Positions 1 to 9,217 of a stretch of DNA of 60,612 nucleotides are shown piece by piece. The notes under the pieces were generated by a model. The model did not search any database, was not told where the DNA came from, and saw only the letters and a list, made by a program, of their open reading frames with translations. The position numbers were made by a program, and so were the translations under genes. The stretch is taken from the NCBI RefSeq assembly GCF_900101875.1, contig NZ_FNAI01000022.1:1-60612 (forward strand), given 5' to 3'. This stretch comes from Mucilaginibacter pineti. Lineage in GTDB: Bacteria > Bacteroidota > Bacteroidia > Sphingobacteriales > Sphingobacteriaceae. How positions within the stretch are numbered: the first letter of the stretch is position 1; every line of letters starts with the position of its first letter.

Positions 1-34
1 CTGCGGTAAAACGTGGGAGAGTAGGTCGGTGCCC
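1..34 (+). rRNA. rrf: 5S ribosomal RNA, 3' end only
   Basis: The first 34 bases match the conserved 3' arm of bacterial 5S rRNA (the GTGGGAGAGTAGGTCGGTGCC end). The rest of the gene, and presumably the 23S and 16S genes, lie left of the window. A terminator follows directly, so this is the end of an rRNA operon read rightwards. Confidence 0.85.
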
Positions 35-45
35 AATCTTAAATC

Positions 46-79
46 AAGCCCTTGCTGGAAACAGTTAAGGGCTTTTTTT
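46..79 (+). terminator. Terminator of the rRNA operon
   Basis: An AAGCCCTT stem (46-53) pairs with AAGGGCTT (67-74) and is followed by a T run. It lies 12 bases after the 5S rRNA end, as expected for an intrinsic terminator. Confidence 0.8.
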
Positions 80-80
80 A

Positions 81-680
81 TTAGCCGGCATTTGGTCATT
101 CAGTCATTGCTCTAACATCAGCAAATCCACACCAGGTGTTCACGTTCACAGCCCCGTGAACGCTCGTGACCACTTACTGATAGCTGGTAATCAGGATTTT
201 ACATATTTAACACTACTGACAAAGTGCTGGCACCATGTAAATATCGGTAGTTGGGTTATTGGGCATTAGCTCATTGATCCAAGGTTCAGAGCAACCGTCT
301 CCCCGATCCACGCACTCTTAACCTTTTGCCTTTTATTCTTCCCCTGTTACCATCTTTTCCCGCGTTAAGGATAGGAGCGGATACCGGCCATTGCGGTTAA
401 GGCCCGTGCAGTATGAGCGCATAGCCTGACCCAAAGGGGAACGCCATGAAACAGAATGCGATTTACTGATTTTACTGCCTTCTTCCTCAACTATACAATT
501 ACTTTAAGCTGGACTTTTGCGAGTATAAACTATTGGCCTCTGAATTTAAAAAAACCCTTTTGGATATCAACTAAATTGTTTTAGATTTGATTTATAGACC
601 AATGTCGTTGATGTATTTGCTATCCCTATTGCAATACACCACTTCAGCCAGTAAACCAATTTACCAAATTATACCTAAAC
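81..680. other. 600-base gap between rRNA operon and GH76 gene
   Basis: No convincing ORF or tRNA is visible. The stretch contains a small hairpin near 139-164 (GTTCACG..CGTGAAC). A GC-richer patch around 365-450 resembles a dispersed intergenic element, but a second copy is not present in the window. The last 150 bases are AT-rich and probably carry the promoter of the next gene. Confidence 0.4.
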
Positions 681-2072
681 ATGAACAGATTTACATCTAT
701 CGCTTTCATGCTGCTTTTATGTGCGGCAACAGTAATGCAATCCTGCAAAAAGAGTGACAACAACACTGGTGATCCTGCGGCTGTTGTACCTGAAAAAATT
801 AAACCTACCGCAGCCATTAGCCCCAGATTAAACACCACGGATAAGTTTGCAAAAACTTATACTTTTAAAGGGCTGGCCACCAATTACAAAAATATAAAAT
901 GGGATTTTGGTGATAACACCACCGCTACCGATATCACTATCGAACATAAATTTGTTAGCTATGGCATCTACAAAGTAACTTTAACTGCTACCGATGCCGA
1001 TGGCAATGCTGCTTCCGATGTAACCACAATAAACGTTGCCGACCCCAGCAGCTGGGGCATAAATGCCGACAAGGGGCAAATTACCCTGCAATCGTATTTT
1101 TACGATGTAAACGAGCAATTTTATAAAACCACTCAAACAGATCATGGCTTTAACTACTGGTGGAACGCCCATGCGCTGGACGTGAATGTTGATGCCTATA
1201 ACCGCACTAAAGATGCTAAATACCTTACGCGGATGAAAAATGTGCTAAGCGGTTCCTTCGCTAAAAACGGAAATAAATTCAAGAACGACTTTTACGACGA
1301 TATGGAATGGTGGGCTATTGCCTGCCTGCGGGCTTTCGATGCCAGCAATGATATGGCTTACAAAAATGCCGCCCTTGAGTTATGGGGATATATAAAAACC
1401 GGTTGGAACGATAATAACCACGGCGGTATCATGTGGAATGCCGGCGACAGTAATGGCAAAAACGCCTGCTCAAACGGCCCTGCCGCTATTATTGCCGCGC
1501 GCTTGTATCAGTTGGATAAAAAACAGGAGGACCTTGATTGGGCGGTTAAGATTTATGCCTGGGAAAAACAATACCTGGTTAATGCTGCAAACGGCCTGGT
1601 GTGGGATAGCTATGGTAATTACAACGATGGCTGGCGCTTCACTTATAATCAGGGAACTTACGTTGGTGCAGCGGTTGAACTTTATGCCTGTACAAAGGAT
1701 TTAAAGTATCTTAACGATGCCAAGCAAACCACCAGCTCGGTTATAACTGATCCGTTTTTTAACAATGGCGGGGTTTTAATTGGGAACGGAACCGGCGACG
1801 GCGGTCTGTTTAAAGGGATCTTCATCAGATATATGGTACAGCTGATTATTAAAGGCAACCTCGATGCTTCAACCCAAAGCACTTATTCAACCTACTTGGT
1901 GAATAATGCCAATAATTTAATTGCTAACGCCATAAACTCTCCGGAGGGTTATTATGGCCCAGATTGGCGTAAGCTGCCGCAAACCAATGAATACCAGTCG
2001 TCGGTACAACTAAGCGGCTTGATGCTGTTGGAGGGCGTGCACGAACTGTGGCTGTTGGATATTGTTAAGTAG
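681..2072 (+). CDS. PKD-domain GH76 lipoprotein (putative alpha-1,6-mannanase)
   Basis: 463 aa. The N terminus is a lipoprotein signal with Cys22 (VMQSC), so the protein should be anchored in a membrane, probably at the cell surface. Residues about 45-118 form a PKD-like Ig fold (WDFGDN, YKVTLTATDADGN). Residues about 125-460 resemble glycoside hydrolase family 76, with the Asp-Asp pair at 206-207 in DDMEWWAIACLRAFD, the position of the catalytic aspartates in this (alpha/alpha)6-barrel family. Family members cleave alpha-1,6-mannan. No SusC/SusD pair is nearby, so this is not part of a full utilisation locus in the window. The start is the first ATG, directly before the signal peptide. Family assignment is firm; substrate is inferred. 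Confidence 0.85.
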   Translation: MNRFTSIAFMLLLCAATVMQSCKKSDNNTGDPAAVVPEKIKPTAAISPRLNTTDKFAKTYTFKGLATNYKNIKWDFGDNTTATDITIEHKFVSYGIYKVTLTATDADGNAASDVTTINVADPSSWGINADKGQITLQSYFYDVNEQFYKTTQTDHGFNYWWNAHALDVNVDAYNRTKDAKYLTRMKNVLSGSFAKNGNKFKNDFYDDMEWWAIACLRAFDASNDMAYKNAALELWGYIKTGWNDNNHGGIMWNAGDSNGKNACSNGPAAIIAARLYQLDKKQEDLDWAVKIYAWEKQYLVNAANGLVWDSYGNYNDGWRFTYNQGTYVGAAVELYACTKDLKYLNDAKQTTSSVITDPFFNNGGVLIGNGTGDGGLFKGIFIRYMVQLIIKGNLDASTQSTYSTYLVNNANNLIANAINSPEGYYGPDWRKLPQTNEYQSSVQLSGLMLLEGVHELWLLDIVK

Positions 2073-2112
2073 TAAATGAATATATAAACCACTTATTGAA
2101 ATTTTATTTTGC

Positions 2113-2146
2113 AAAAAGCCTGCCGGATTATCCGACAGGCTTTTTT
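2113..2146. terminator. Bidirectional terminator between convergent genes
   Basis: AAAAAGCCTGCCGGA (2113-2127) pairs with TCCGACAGGCTTTTT (2131-2145) with one G:T-type mismatch. A-rich and T-rich flanks allow it to work in both directions. It separates the GH76 gene from the end of the minus-strand polysaccharide locus. Confidence 0.85.
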
Positions 2147-2164
2147 TATATCAGGGTACGTATA

Positions 2165-3730
2165 TTATTGAATAGTGATGATCTTGTAAAGGATCCAGTT
2201 GTCGGTTACGTAAACGCGTTTGTAGTTTACGCCGCTGTTTACTGTACGTATGGCCGGCAGATATTTGTTGTTGAGCTGCGTGTAGCCGGTATATGGGTTT
2301 GTTGCGGTGGCAATTAATATATAATCGTCGTACCGGTACGGCGTTTCTATGGCGCTCAGGAAAAGGTCCTGGTAGGGTAGGGTTAACCGGCGTATATTGG
2401 TAGTGAACGCGGCAATAGGATAAGCTATCGCATCATCCATAAGCACGTGCGAATCTTTCGGCAGGCTGTTAATAAAGCCAGCCATTTCCATGCTTTCGCC
2501 CTGGTCGAGATTTGGCTTTTGGCCAATAAGAGTGGTTATAAACCTCTTTTCATCACGTATTAACGATTTGTTGAGGAAGATATAGCCCGTATATAATTGC
2601 ACCAGCACTACTGCCGTAAGTATCACTTTAAATATAAACTGATTTTTTACGGTGAGCGCTTTAAATATGAGGCACAATATGGCAAGTATCAGGAATATAA
2701 GATAGTACTCGTAGTTAAGAAATAGCTTATCGTACTTAATGTGCAAAAATTCTATAAAGGCAAACGGCGTTAAAATGGTAAGCGCCTGGTAGGTGCTTTC
2801 TCTGAAAAGGTAAATAGCCACCAATATTAGCGGACAAAAATAGATCACCCTTAATGATACCAGGATTGGAAGTTCGGGCAGCTGATAGTTGGAACTTACG
2901 GTGGTTATATCAAAATTAAGCTTATCAACCAGTACACTCCAGGTGGCGTATGGGCTTTCTATAAAATAGTTAAGATCGCCGGAGTGGGTAAGGTTAAGTA
3001 GTTTATAACAAATAACCGATGCCACCGGTAATATGAACAGGATAACGTAAATGGCGAATGTTTTGCTGATGAGCTTACGACGCAGCGAAGGGCTGTTGAA
3101 ACTTAAAAACAAACGGAAGATAGATTCCTTCTCGCCCAGATTTAAGCTTTGTATGGAGATAGCCAACACCAGTGGTACAAAGAAAAGTGTAAGCCAGATG
3201 AACCGGTAATCGCAAAAAATAAGCGTAACCAGGCAAATACTGGCAATTGATACGTGGAACGTTGTGTTGGATCGGTAAAACTTAAGCAAATTAAAAAAGA
3301 AAAGAAAAAAGAAGGTAAGCACCAGGTAAATTGCCTTGCCCGAACAGGCCGCATATATAATACCAGGATGAAAGAAAAACATGACGAGCACCAGGTACAG
3401 GTAAAAATCATTTTCAATACGGCTGGTGAGCGCCCTTGCTATAATATAAAACAAGATGGCCGTACCTATTGCCGATGCCATTACCGGTGCCAGGTAGGTA
3501 TTTATAAGGCTGAATATAAATGTGGAGTAGAATGGCAAAAGTGGCGCCGTAAGCCCCATTACTTTAATACGGTTACCAAGGCCTTCAAAAATGATCTTGG
3601 TTTTTTCGATATAAAAAATACTCTCCTGGTTATAGTAACCCAAATGGTTTAAATAGATGCCAATTACCAGGTAATAAACAGCCAGCATTACGGTTAATAT
3701 AAACAGGTATTGACTTTTAGAGATCCTCAT
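2165..3730 (-). CDS. Multi-pass inner-membrane protein of the polysaccharide locus
   Basis: 521 aa with roughly 10-12 hydrophobic segments and a soluble C-terminal part of about 110 residues. The arrangement resembles GT-C-type glycosyltransferases or oligosaccharide-handling membrane proteins, but I see no diagnostic catalytic motif, so no function is assigned. It is the last gene of the minus-strand series HK, BcsB-like, GT2, membrane protein. Its ATG overlaps the GT2 stop codon in a TAATG junction, which indicates translational coupling and a shared role in export or modification of the polymer. Confidence 0.75.
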   Translation of the reverse strand: MRISKSQYLFILTVMLAVYYLVIGIYLNHLGYYNQESIFYIEKTKIIFEGLGNRIKVMGLTAPLLPFYSTFIFSLINTYLAPVMASAIGTAILFYIIARALTSRIENDFYLYLVLVMFFFHPGIIYAACSGKAIYLVLTFFFLFFFNLLKFYRSNTTFHVSIASICLVTLIFCDYRFIWLTLFFVPLVLAISIQSLNLGEKESIFRLFLSFNSPSLRRKLISKTFAIYVILFILPVASVICYKLLNLTHSGDLNYFIESPYATWSVLVDKLNFDITTVSSNYQLPELPILVSLRVIYFCPLILVAIYLFRESTYQALTILTPFAFIEFLHIKYDKLFLNYEYYLIFLILAILCLIFKALTVKNQFIFKVILTAVVLVQLYTGYIFLNKSLIRDEKRFITTLIGQKPNLDQGESMEMAGFINSLPKDSHVLMDDAIAYPIAAFTTNIRRLTLPYQDLFLSAIETPYRYDDYILIATATNPYTGYTQLNNKYLPAIRTVNSGVNYKRVYVTDNWILYKIITIQ

Positions 3731-5574
3731 TACTTAACAACGTTTGTGGGGTTATTAACTTTACTTAAACCATGATTGGTTTTTTCCCAATAAAAAGGAT
3801 TTGTTATTAACTGGTACAAGCCCATATAAGCCGCTGCCGAGTGCATTAACCAGTAAACCGGGTTGGCTATGGCAAACAAAATAAGCTCAAAATAGCGCCG
3901 TTTAAATACGGCCATCATGTTTACATATATCATTAGGATGTTGCCTACCATGAGGTTAAATATGGCCATAAACAAAACCCAATCAGGGAATAGGGTACGG
4001 ATAGTAGATAGATCAAATACCAGGTAACTTATAAAAATTGCTAACAATAACGGGTAAACCAAAAATGTAGCCGATGTAGCGCCAACAAAAAAGTTAAACC
4101 CCAAAAATCCTTTAAACCCAATTTTGCGGATCAATGTTGCAGGGTTGCGCATATGCACCAGGTAGGTTTGCATGTAACCCTTTATCCATCTTGAACGCTG
4201 ACGGATCCAGTTTAATGGATCGTTGTTGGCTTCTTCATAAGTGGTAGAGTTAACGATAGCCACTTTGTAACCCTTCGCATAAGCGCGTACACCTAAATCG
4301 GCATCTTCGGTTACGTTAAACGGATCCCAGGCGCCTAACTCTATAAGTGCATCCATTTTAAAGTGATTGCTGGTACCGCCTAATGGAATGGGGATATCCA
4401 GGGTATCAAGCCCGGGCAGCATATAATCAAACCAGTACGAATACTCCAGGGTGAACATCCTGGTAAGGAAGTTTTCATTACGGTTAAAGTAGTTAAGCGC
4501 GCTTTGGATACAGATGTAACGCTCTGGCAGTTTTGCAAACAGGGCCACTACTTTTTTAAGCTGATCGGTATCGGGGATATCCTCAGCATCGTAAATGGTT
4601 AAATACTTGCCTTTTGAAAAATGCAAACCATAGTTACAAGCCTTTGGTTTGGTTTTAGGCATGTGGAAAGGCACTACAATAACCTCAAAAACAGCCGGGA
4701 AATCAAGGTTTTGAACCGCTTGCAGCGTTTTATCATCATCTTCCTCAATCAATAACTTAACATCAAGCTGCTCGCGGGGATAGTCCAAACTCTGCAGGTT
4801 CCAGATGAGTTTTTTAATCAGTTTATCTTCTTTGTAAACCGGTAAAAGTATGGTGTATTGCGGCAGTTCGTCGTCAACAATGTTTCTCACATCGCTTTTA
4901 GTTACGGCTTGGTGCAGCTCGAATCGCGAGCCCACCAATGCCAGGAACAGCTTAAATATAATGGCCACCAGGAAAAACATACTGATGATCACGTTTATGA
5001 TGATAGAGGTATCTTTAAACCTTAAAACCAGCCCTATGGTGGTTACAGCTATCAGCGCAAATATAAATACAAGCTGCGGAGTGGTAAATGTGATGGAAGC
5101 AGAACTGGAAGGGTCGCGCCTTAACAATTCATATACTGACGATTTAACGTACTTTTCGCCAAGCAGTTTGTGACTCAGCCAGGTAATATCAAGATCCCGC
5201 GCCACAATTATCTCTGGCTCCAGATCATAGGTAAACCTTACAAAATCTATAAACAATTGGTTGCTGGGGTCGGTCATTAAGGTTACTACCTTATTGTTCT
5301 CAATGCGCAGGGGCAGGGCCACATGGTCATTAGCAAACTTAAGTTCTATTTTCTTTAATACTTCGATATCAAACGCTTCTTCGCGGACGGGTGCGAAGAC
5401 AAAGCCGGCGTTAATTAATGAGCGCTCGTAATTTTTGCGGGATATGTAGCCAAAATTAAGGGCTATTTTGGCGTATGACGATCCCGAACGTGCAGCAAAA
5501 GCATGAATTTTTCCCTGATCACCTGGTGTAATAAACCCGTCGTTAACCAAAAGTTCAGGAATTGAAATACTCAT
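3730..5574 (-). CDS. GT2 polysaccharide synthase with N-terminal MshEN/GspE_N-like domain
   Basis: 614 aa from the ATG at 5574; a longer reading from an upstream TTG would run into an intergenic repeat and is less likely. Residues 1 to about 135 resemble the MshEN (GspE N-terminal) domain. Two hydrophobic segments (about 167-215) follow, then a processive GT2 domain with DAED (329-332), TEDAD (422-426) and QRSRW (459-463), the D,D,D,Q(x)xRW signature of cellulose- and hyaluronan-synthase-like enzymes, and several C-terminal membrane segments. It probably polymerises a beta-linked glycan and exports it across the inner membrane. There is no C-terminal PilZ domain of the BcsA type. MshEN domains can bind cyclic di-GMP through RLG-type motifs, but those arginines are not obvious here (LLVNDGFIT and IALNFGYIS), so ligand binding is uncertain. 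Confidence 0.85.
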   Translation of the reverse strand: MSISIPELLVNDGFITPGDQGKIHAFAARSGSSYAKIALNFGYISRKNYERSLINAGFVFAPVREEAFDIEVLKKIELKFANDHVALPLRIENNKVVTLMTDPSNQLFIDFVRFTYDLEPEIIVARDLDITWLSHKLLGEKYVKSSVYELLRRDPSSSASITFTTPQLVFIFALIAVTTIGLVLRFKDTSIIINVIISMFFLVAIIFKLFLALVGSRFELHQAVTKSDVRNIVDDELPQYTILLPVYKEDKLIKKLIWNLQSLDYPREQLDVKLLIEEDDDKTLQAVQNLDFPAVFEVIVVPFHMPKTKPKACNYGLHFSKGKYLTIYDAEDIPDTDQLKKVVALFAKLPERYICIQSALNYFNRNENFLTRMFTLEYSYWFDYMLPGLDTLDIPIPLGGTSNHFKMDALIELGAWDPFNVTEDADLGVRAYAKGYKVAIVNSTTYEEANNDPLNWIRQRSRWIKGYMQTYLVHMRNPATLIRKIGFKGFLGFNFFVGATSATFLVYPLLLAIFISYLVFDLSTIRTLFPDWVLFMAIFNLMVGNILMIYVNMMAVFKRRYFELILFAIANPVYWLMHSAAAYMGLYQLITNPFYWEKTNHGLSKVNNPTNVVK

Positions 5575-5582
5575 TGTTTTTT

Positions 5583-5676
5583 GTATCAAGTAGTTAGTAT
5601 CAAGTAGCAAGTAAATAGTATCAAGTAGTAGTTAAAGCACCATTAATCGTGATACTTGATACTAACTACTTGATAC
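5583..5676. repeat. TATCAAGTAG repeat cluster with 24-bp inverted arms
   Basis: Three direct copies of TATCAAGTAG (5584-5593, 5598-5607, 5619-5628) are followed by two inverted copies (5652-5661 with one mismatch, 5666-5675). The outer arms 5583-5606 and 5653-5676 are perfect 24-bp inverted complements. The cluster fills the gap between the BcsB-like gene and the GT2 gene and ends nine bases before the GT2 ATG. It could form a large hairpin in the transcript or be a mobile intergenic repeat. Confidence 0.9.
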
Positions 5677-5690
5677 CTTTTAAAAGAGGT

Positions 5691-7772
5691 TTAATCGTTA
5701 AACAGTTCCTGTGATTTTTGAACCTTTGAACGTACGTAAAGGAATGATAGCAATATCAATATAAGTATACCTAATAAAATGTACAGGTTATAGCTATCCC
5801 AGAAACGGGTAAGGCCGCTCTTGGTATCAATATACTCCAGGTTTTCGCTCGATTTGTTGATGTTGAACAGGTATTTATTAGAGTTAACATCAGAGATACA
5901 AACGTTGCTTGACAGTGTTGACAGCTGCTCGGTAATTGACTTTGTTGATGCTAAGAAAGCTTCGGCAATGTGTGTACCCGTAGCGGTTATAACCAGCGTT
6001 GCGTTATTGCTGCGGCCATAAAATATTTGTGCCAAACCGTTTGATACCGTGTCAGAAAGCGAGTAAACCGGCTTGTTGTTATCGGTATTATATAACCTGA
6101 AATCCCTGTCGAACTTAATTGGAGCATCGGGGAATTCATTTAGCAATTTATCATCTTTAGATAACAATGCTATGGTATTGAATTTTTTAAGATCAGCGGG
6201 TTGAACCGATTCTGAATAAACAAACTCAGGGAAATTATTGGCGTTGATATTGTTGTTTAGCTCATAAATGATCTCGCCCATGGCACCGGCAGCGTATTTG
6301 GCGTAATCCTTGGTTACTATTATACGGGTAGTGCCGGTGTTAAATGCCTCTGGATATTGGTAAAAACTCAGATCAGTAGTTACAAAAGGATTTTTTGATT
6401 CCAGGTATGATTTATCAACATCAACTTCGGCAAAAAAGTTGGTGAAGCTGTCTTTACAATGGCCGCTTGTTGGATAAAATCTAAATTCGGCCTCCAGTGT
6501 GTTGTATTTATGATGCTGGTAACGGTTAATTGTAATAGCCGAGTTTAGTTTACCGGTTCCGTCGAGCTTTTCGCTGCTGATAAGCAAGCCGTTAAGGTAA
6601 ATGTTAAAGAAACCACGGTCGCCAGGATTTAAGGCGCTGTAGTTGGCTACAAAACGTATTTCAACTTCTTTTGGGGTAAAGCTAAAATCACTGTTTTTAA
6701 AGGTGTAGGCACTTTTTAATGATCCTATACCCGATAAGAAGTCGCTGATACCACCAATTTGTTTCAATGATAATTTTGAGCGGTTTTCGTCAAGTGTTTT
6801 AGAGAAAGTGTTTTGTGCTGTTTGTATCAAAAGGTAATCGCCATAGGTTGAATTTAAAACATTCATGTTACCTAAAGCAGTAATTGCTTTTTCGTAACCA
6901 GGGTCATCACCGCCTGTTACAAATAATATTTCTTTAACCTGGTTTTCTTGTGTGGCGGTTTTAACCGGCATCAGCATGCCTTTAACTTCAACCATACGTA
7001 CGGTGGTATCAGTTACCAGGCTTATTGATTTGTGCAGGTAAAACAAGCCCTGGCCATTTTGAGGCGTAATTTTTACAAGGTCACGAGCTTCGTTACCCAA
7101 TGAACCCATGTTACCAACCCTGATGTAGTTTCTTACGCTATCTGGTAGTTTACTTTCTTCGTAAACCATGATATCCCTGGTCTGTGTCTTTTTTAACCTT
7201 GAATAAGCCCAGGCCACCGCTTTAAGATCAGATAGTGTTGGGTTTGAAGGGTATACGATAGCTTTCTTTGAATCAAAGCAATTGCTGATATTTACGTTAT
7301 CAAAAAAGCTTTTGCTGCTGCGTACAAGGGATAGATAGGAGTAGTTTTTTACCTTTAACCACATGGCGGGGTTATCCAGATCTTTACACTCATCATCGGT
7401 GATGGTAAGCAGGGTTTTTATCTGCACCTTTAAAAATTTATCGTTTGATAAATCGGCCCGGGTTAAGTTAAGTGTAAGCTTCTGGATCGAGTCCCTGGTC
7501 ATACGGCCACTATATGCAGGTTTGTTATTAATAACAACGTTAATGAATGAATGCTCCTTTATCAAGGCCTGTGAAGGCTCAAAGTATAAAACCACTTTGC
7601 TGCCATTCATTTCGGTAAGCGGTGTTATCTTAAAATAAAAAGAGTTGGCACCACTCATACCATAAATCATATCATCCTCATGGCCAAGCTGTTTAAAGGT
7701 TACAATGCTTTGAGCTTGCGTGGCTGTACTAAATAAAAATACAAAGGCTAATAGGGAAAAAAATTTATTCAT
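5691..7772 (-). CDS. BcsB-like periplasmic subunit of a polysaccharide synthase
   Basis: 693 aa. A signal peptide (MNKFFSLLAFVFLFSTATQAQS) and a single C-terminal membrane helix (YILLGILILILLSFLYV) with a short basic cytoplasmic tail match the topology of BcsB, the periplasmic partner that guides the nascent glucan away from BcsA. The interior has the alternating beta-rich jelly-roll and flavodoxin-like pattern of that family (for example FNIYLNGLLISSEKLDGTGKL). Length is close to the usual 700-780 residues. It lies 13 bases after the histidine kinase gene and upstream of the GT2 synthase, which supports a BcsA/BcsB-like pair. The sequence is divergent, so polymer identity is open. Confidence 0.75.
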   Translation of the reverse strand: MNKFFSLLAFVFLFSTATQAQSIVTFKQLGHEDDMIYGMSGANSFYFKITPLTEMNGSKVVLYFEPSQALIKEHSFINVVINNKPAYSGRMTRDSIQKLTLNLTRADLSNDKFLKVQIKTLLTITDDECKDLDNPAMWLKVKNYSYLSLVRSSKSFFDNVNISNCFDSKKAIVYPSNPTLSDLKAVAWAYSRLKKTQTRDIMVYEESKLPDSVRNYIRVGNMGSLGNEARDLVKITPQNGQGLFYLHKSISLVTDTTVRMVEVKGMLMPVKTATQENQVKEILFVTGGDDPGYEKAITALGNMNVLNSTYGDYLLIQTAQNTFSKTLDENRSKLSLKQIGGISDFLSGIGSLKSAYTFKNSDFSFTPKEVEIRFVANYSALNPGDRGFFNIYLNGLLISSEKLDGTGKLNSAITINRYQHHKYNTLEAEFRFYPTSGHCKDSFTNFFAEVDVDKSYLESKNPFVTTDLSFYQYPEAFNTGTTRIIVTKDYAKYAAGAMGEIIYELNNNINANNFPEFVYSESVQPADLKKFNTIALLSKDDKLLNEFPDAPIKFDRDFRLYNTDNNKPVYSLSDTVSNGLAQIFYGRSNNATLVITATGTHIAEAFLASTKSITEQLSTLSSNVCISDVNSNKYLFNINKSSENLEYIDTKSGLTRFWDSYNLYILLGILILILLSFLYVRSKVQKSQELFND

Positions 7773-7785
7773 CTGGTTGTAAATA

Positions 7786-9132
7786 TTAATTTATAACGTA
7801 AAATTCTACTCTGAAATAATTACCATTTTCATCACTGCGGTAGGTAAGGTCGCCACCCATTTCCTGGGTCATAAGCTTGGCTATGGAAAGGCCAAGCCCT
7901 AAACGGCTTTCGCCAACGTTTGATGTGTCGTTAAGGGTTTTTAGCTTGCCAAACATCATATCCAACTCTTCCTGGCCAATGGCAATACCTTCGTCAATAA
8001 TTTCAAAAACAAAACGCTGGCGTTGCAAACTGGTAATAACCTTTAAGTTGTTATTTGTTTGCGAAAACTTTATAGCGTTTGATAATAAATTCTGGAACAC
8101 CTGGCCCGCAAATACCTTATCGAGCTTAACGTTAAGGGGCAGTTTCAGGATGTTATCAATAAGGTGGATGTTTTTCATCTGGGCAGTTTCATACAGCCCT
8201 TTAAATACATGCATTACCTCGAGGTTTATATCAAAGATCTCCAGGTTAAATTTCATCTCCGGCGATTCGATCTCTTTTACATCCATCAGTTTGTTAAGCA
8301 TGTACTGCATCTTGTCGGCCGATTCTGATATATAACCAACAAACTCTTTCTGATCGGTGCTTAAGCGGTAATCCTCTTCCTTGATCATATTGTTGCTCAT
8401 TACTATTGAGCCTATAAGGTTTTTAAGATCGTGACCGGCAATATTAATAAAGCTGTTCTTTTGTCCGTCGAGTTTGCGCAATTGCTCATATTGCGTATCA
8501 ATGAGATTATTTTTTGCGTTGATATCGCTGTTTTGCTGTTTAAGCTGCTCGTTTGATTTTTCGATAAGGATCTGCGAGCGCACATCGCGCTGCATCACTT
8601 TATAACGGGCACTTGGAATAAGGCATGATATGGCCGATATGATGAAAAATACTTGGCCACCATTGCTGATAACTATATCAAGATTATATTCATGCTGAAT
8701 ATTAAAAAATATAGCTAATAGAAGTATGGATATTAATAATTGAATAAGTGAATTAATAGGTTCCCAAAATACCTGCAGGTTAAAGAATAAAACCAGTGTA
8801 GCAAACAGCAAGTAATAGGTGTTTAAATTTTGAATGGTAACTATATTACACAACAGCGCCGATGTTACCGAAAGCAGGAACATGGTAATGTGTAGTAATA
8901 AGCGGTAGTCATAATTTTTGGCCGTGAAAAGCGAATGTAATCCATAAAGTATGGCGCTGATAATCAACCTCACTATAAAAAACTGCAGGCAAATATCAGG
9001 CGCAAACACAAAGTCAACTATGCTGAATATAGGGAAGAGAAATATAATAGTCCAGATAATATTATTTGTCTGGTACCACGCTTTCTTTGAGGTCTCTTTT
9101 ATTAATTCTTCTTTGGCAATTTGAACAAACAT
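7786..9132 (-). CDS. Membrane-bound sensor histidine kinase
   Basis: 448 aa. About six hydrophobic segments occupy residues 25-175, followed by a short coiled coil (about 185-225), a HisKA domain with the phosphorylatable His234 in NIAGHDLKNLIGS, and a HATPase_c domain with N box (VFQNLLSNAIKFS), a degenerate G1 box (DEGIAIG) and G2 box (GLGLSIAKL). There is no receiver domain and no adjacent response regulator, so its partner is encoded elsewhere. It is the first gene of the polysaccharide-synthase series and is divergent from the GH5 gene, which suggests that it senses a signal controlling polymer production; that link is inference from position. Confidence 0.85.
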   Translation of the reverse strand: MFVQIAKEELIKETSKKAWYQTNNIIWTIIFLFPIFSIVDFVFAPDICLQFFIVRLIISAILYGLHSLFTAKNYDYRLLLHITMFLLSVTSALLCNIVTIQNLNTYYLLFATLVLFFNLQVFWEPINSLIQLLISILLLAIFFNIQHEYNLDIVISNGGQVFFIISAISCLIPSARYKVMQRDVRSQILIEKSNEQLKQQNSDINAKNNLIDTQYEQLRKLDGQKNSFINIAGHDLKNLIGSIVMSNNMIKEEDYRLSTDQKEFVGYISESADKMQYMLNKLMDVKEIESPEMKFNLEIFDINLEVMHVFKGLYETAQMKNIHLIDNILKLPLNVKLDKVFAGQVFQNLLSNAIKFSQTNNNLKVITSLQRQRFVFEIIDEGIAIGQEELDMMFGKLKTLNDTSNVGESRLGLGLSIAKLMTQEMGGDLTYRSDENGNYFRVEFYVIN

Positions 9133-9217
9133 TATTCGTTATCTTGAATTATAAATTAAAATTAAGGCCTTTGTTGAGTATTAGGTTATTTTTGATTATC
9201 AAATTAACTATAAAATA

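Noticed and set aside
81..680. tRNA genes after the rRNA operon
   Set aside because: No cloverleaf with T-loop and acceptor pairing was found in this stretch.
3730..5574. Cyclic di-GMP control of the synthase stated as fact
   Set aside because: The MshEN-like domain lacks obvious RLG arginines and no GGDEF or EAL gene is in the window, so this is kept only as a question.
5575..5610. TTG start extending the GT2 synthase by 12 residues
   Set aside because: Those codons are part of the TATCAAGTAG repeat; the ATG at 5574 is preferred.
5583..5676. Small CRISPR array
   Set aside because: Units are 10 bp, in both orientations, with spacers of 4-23 bases of irregular length and no cas genes nearby.
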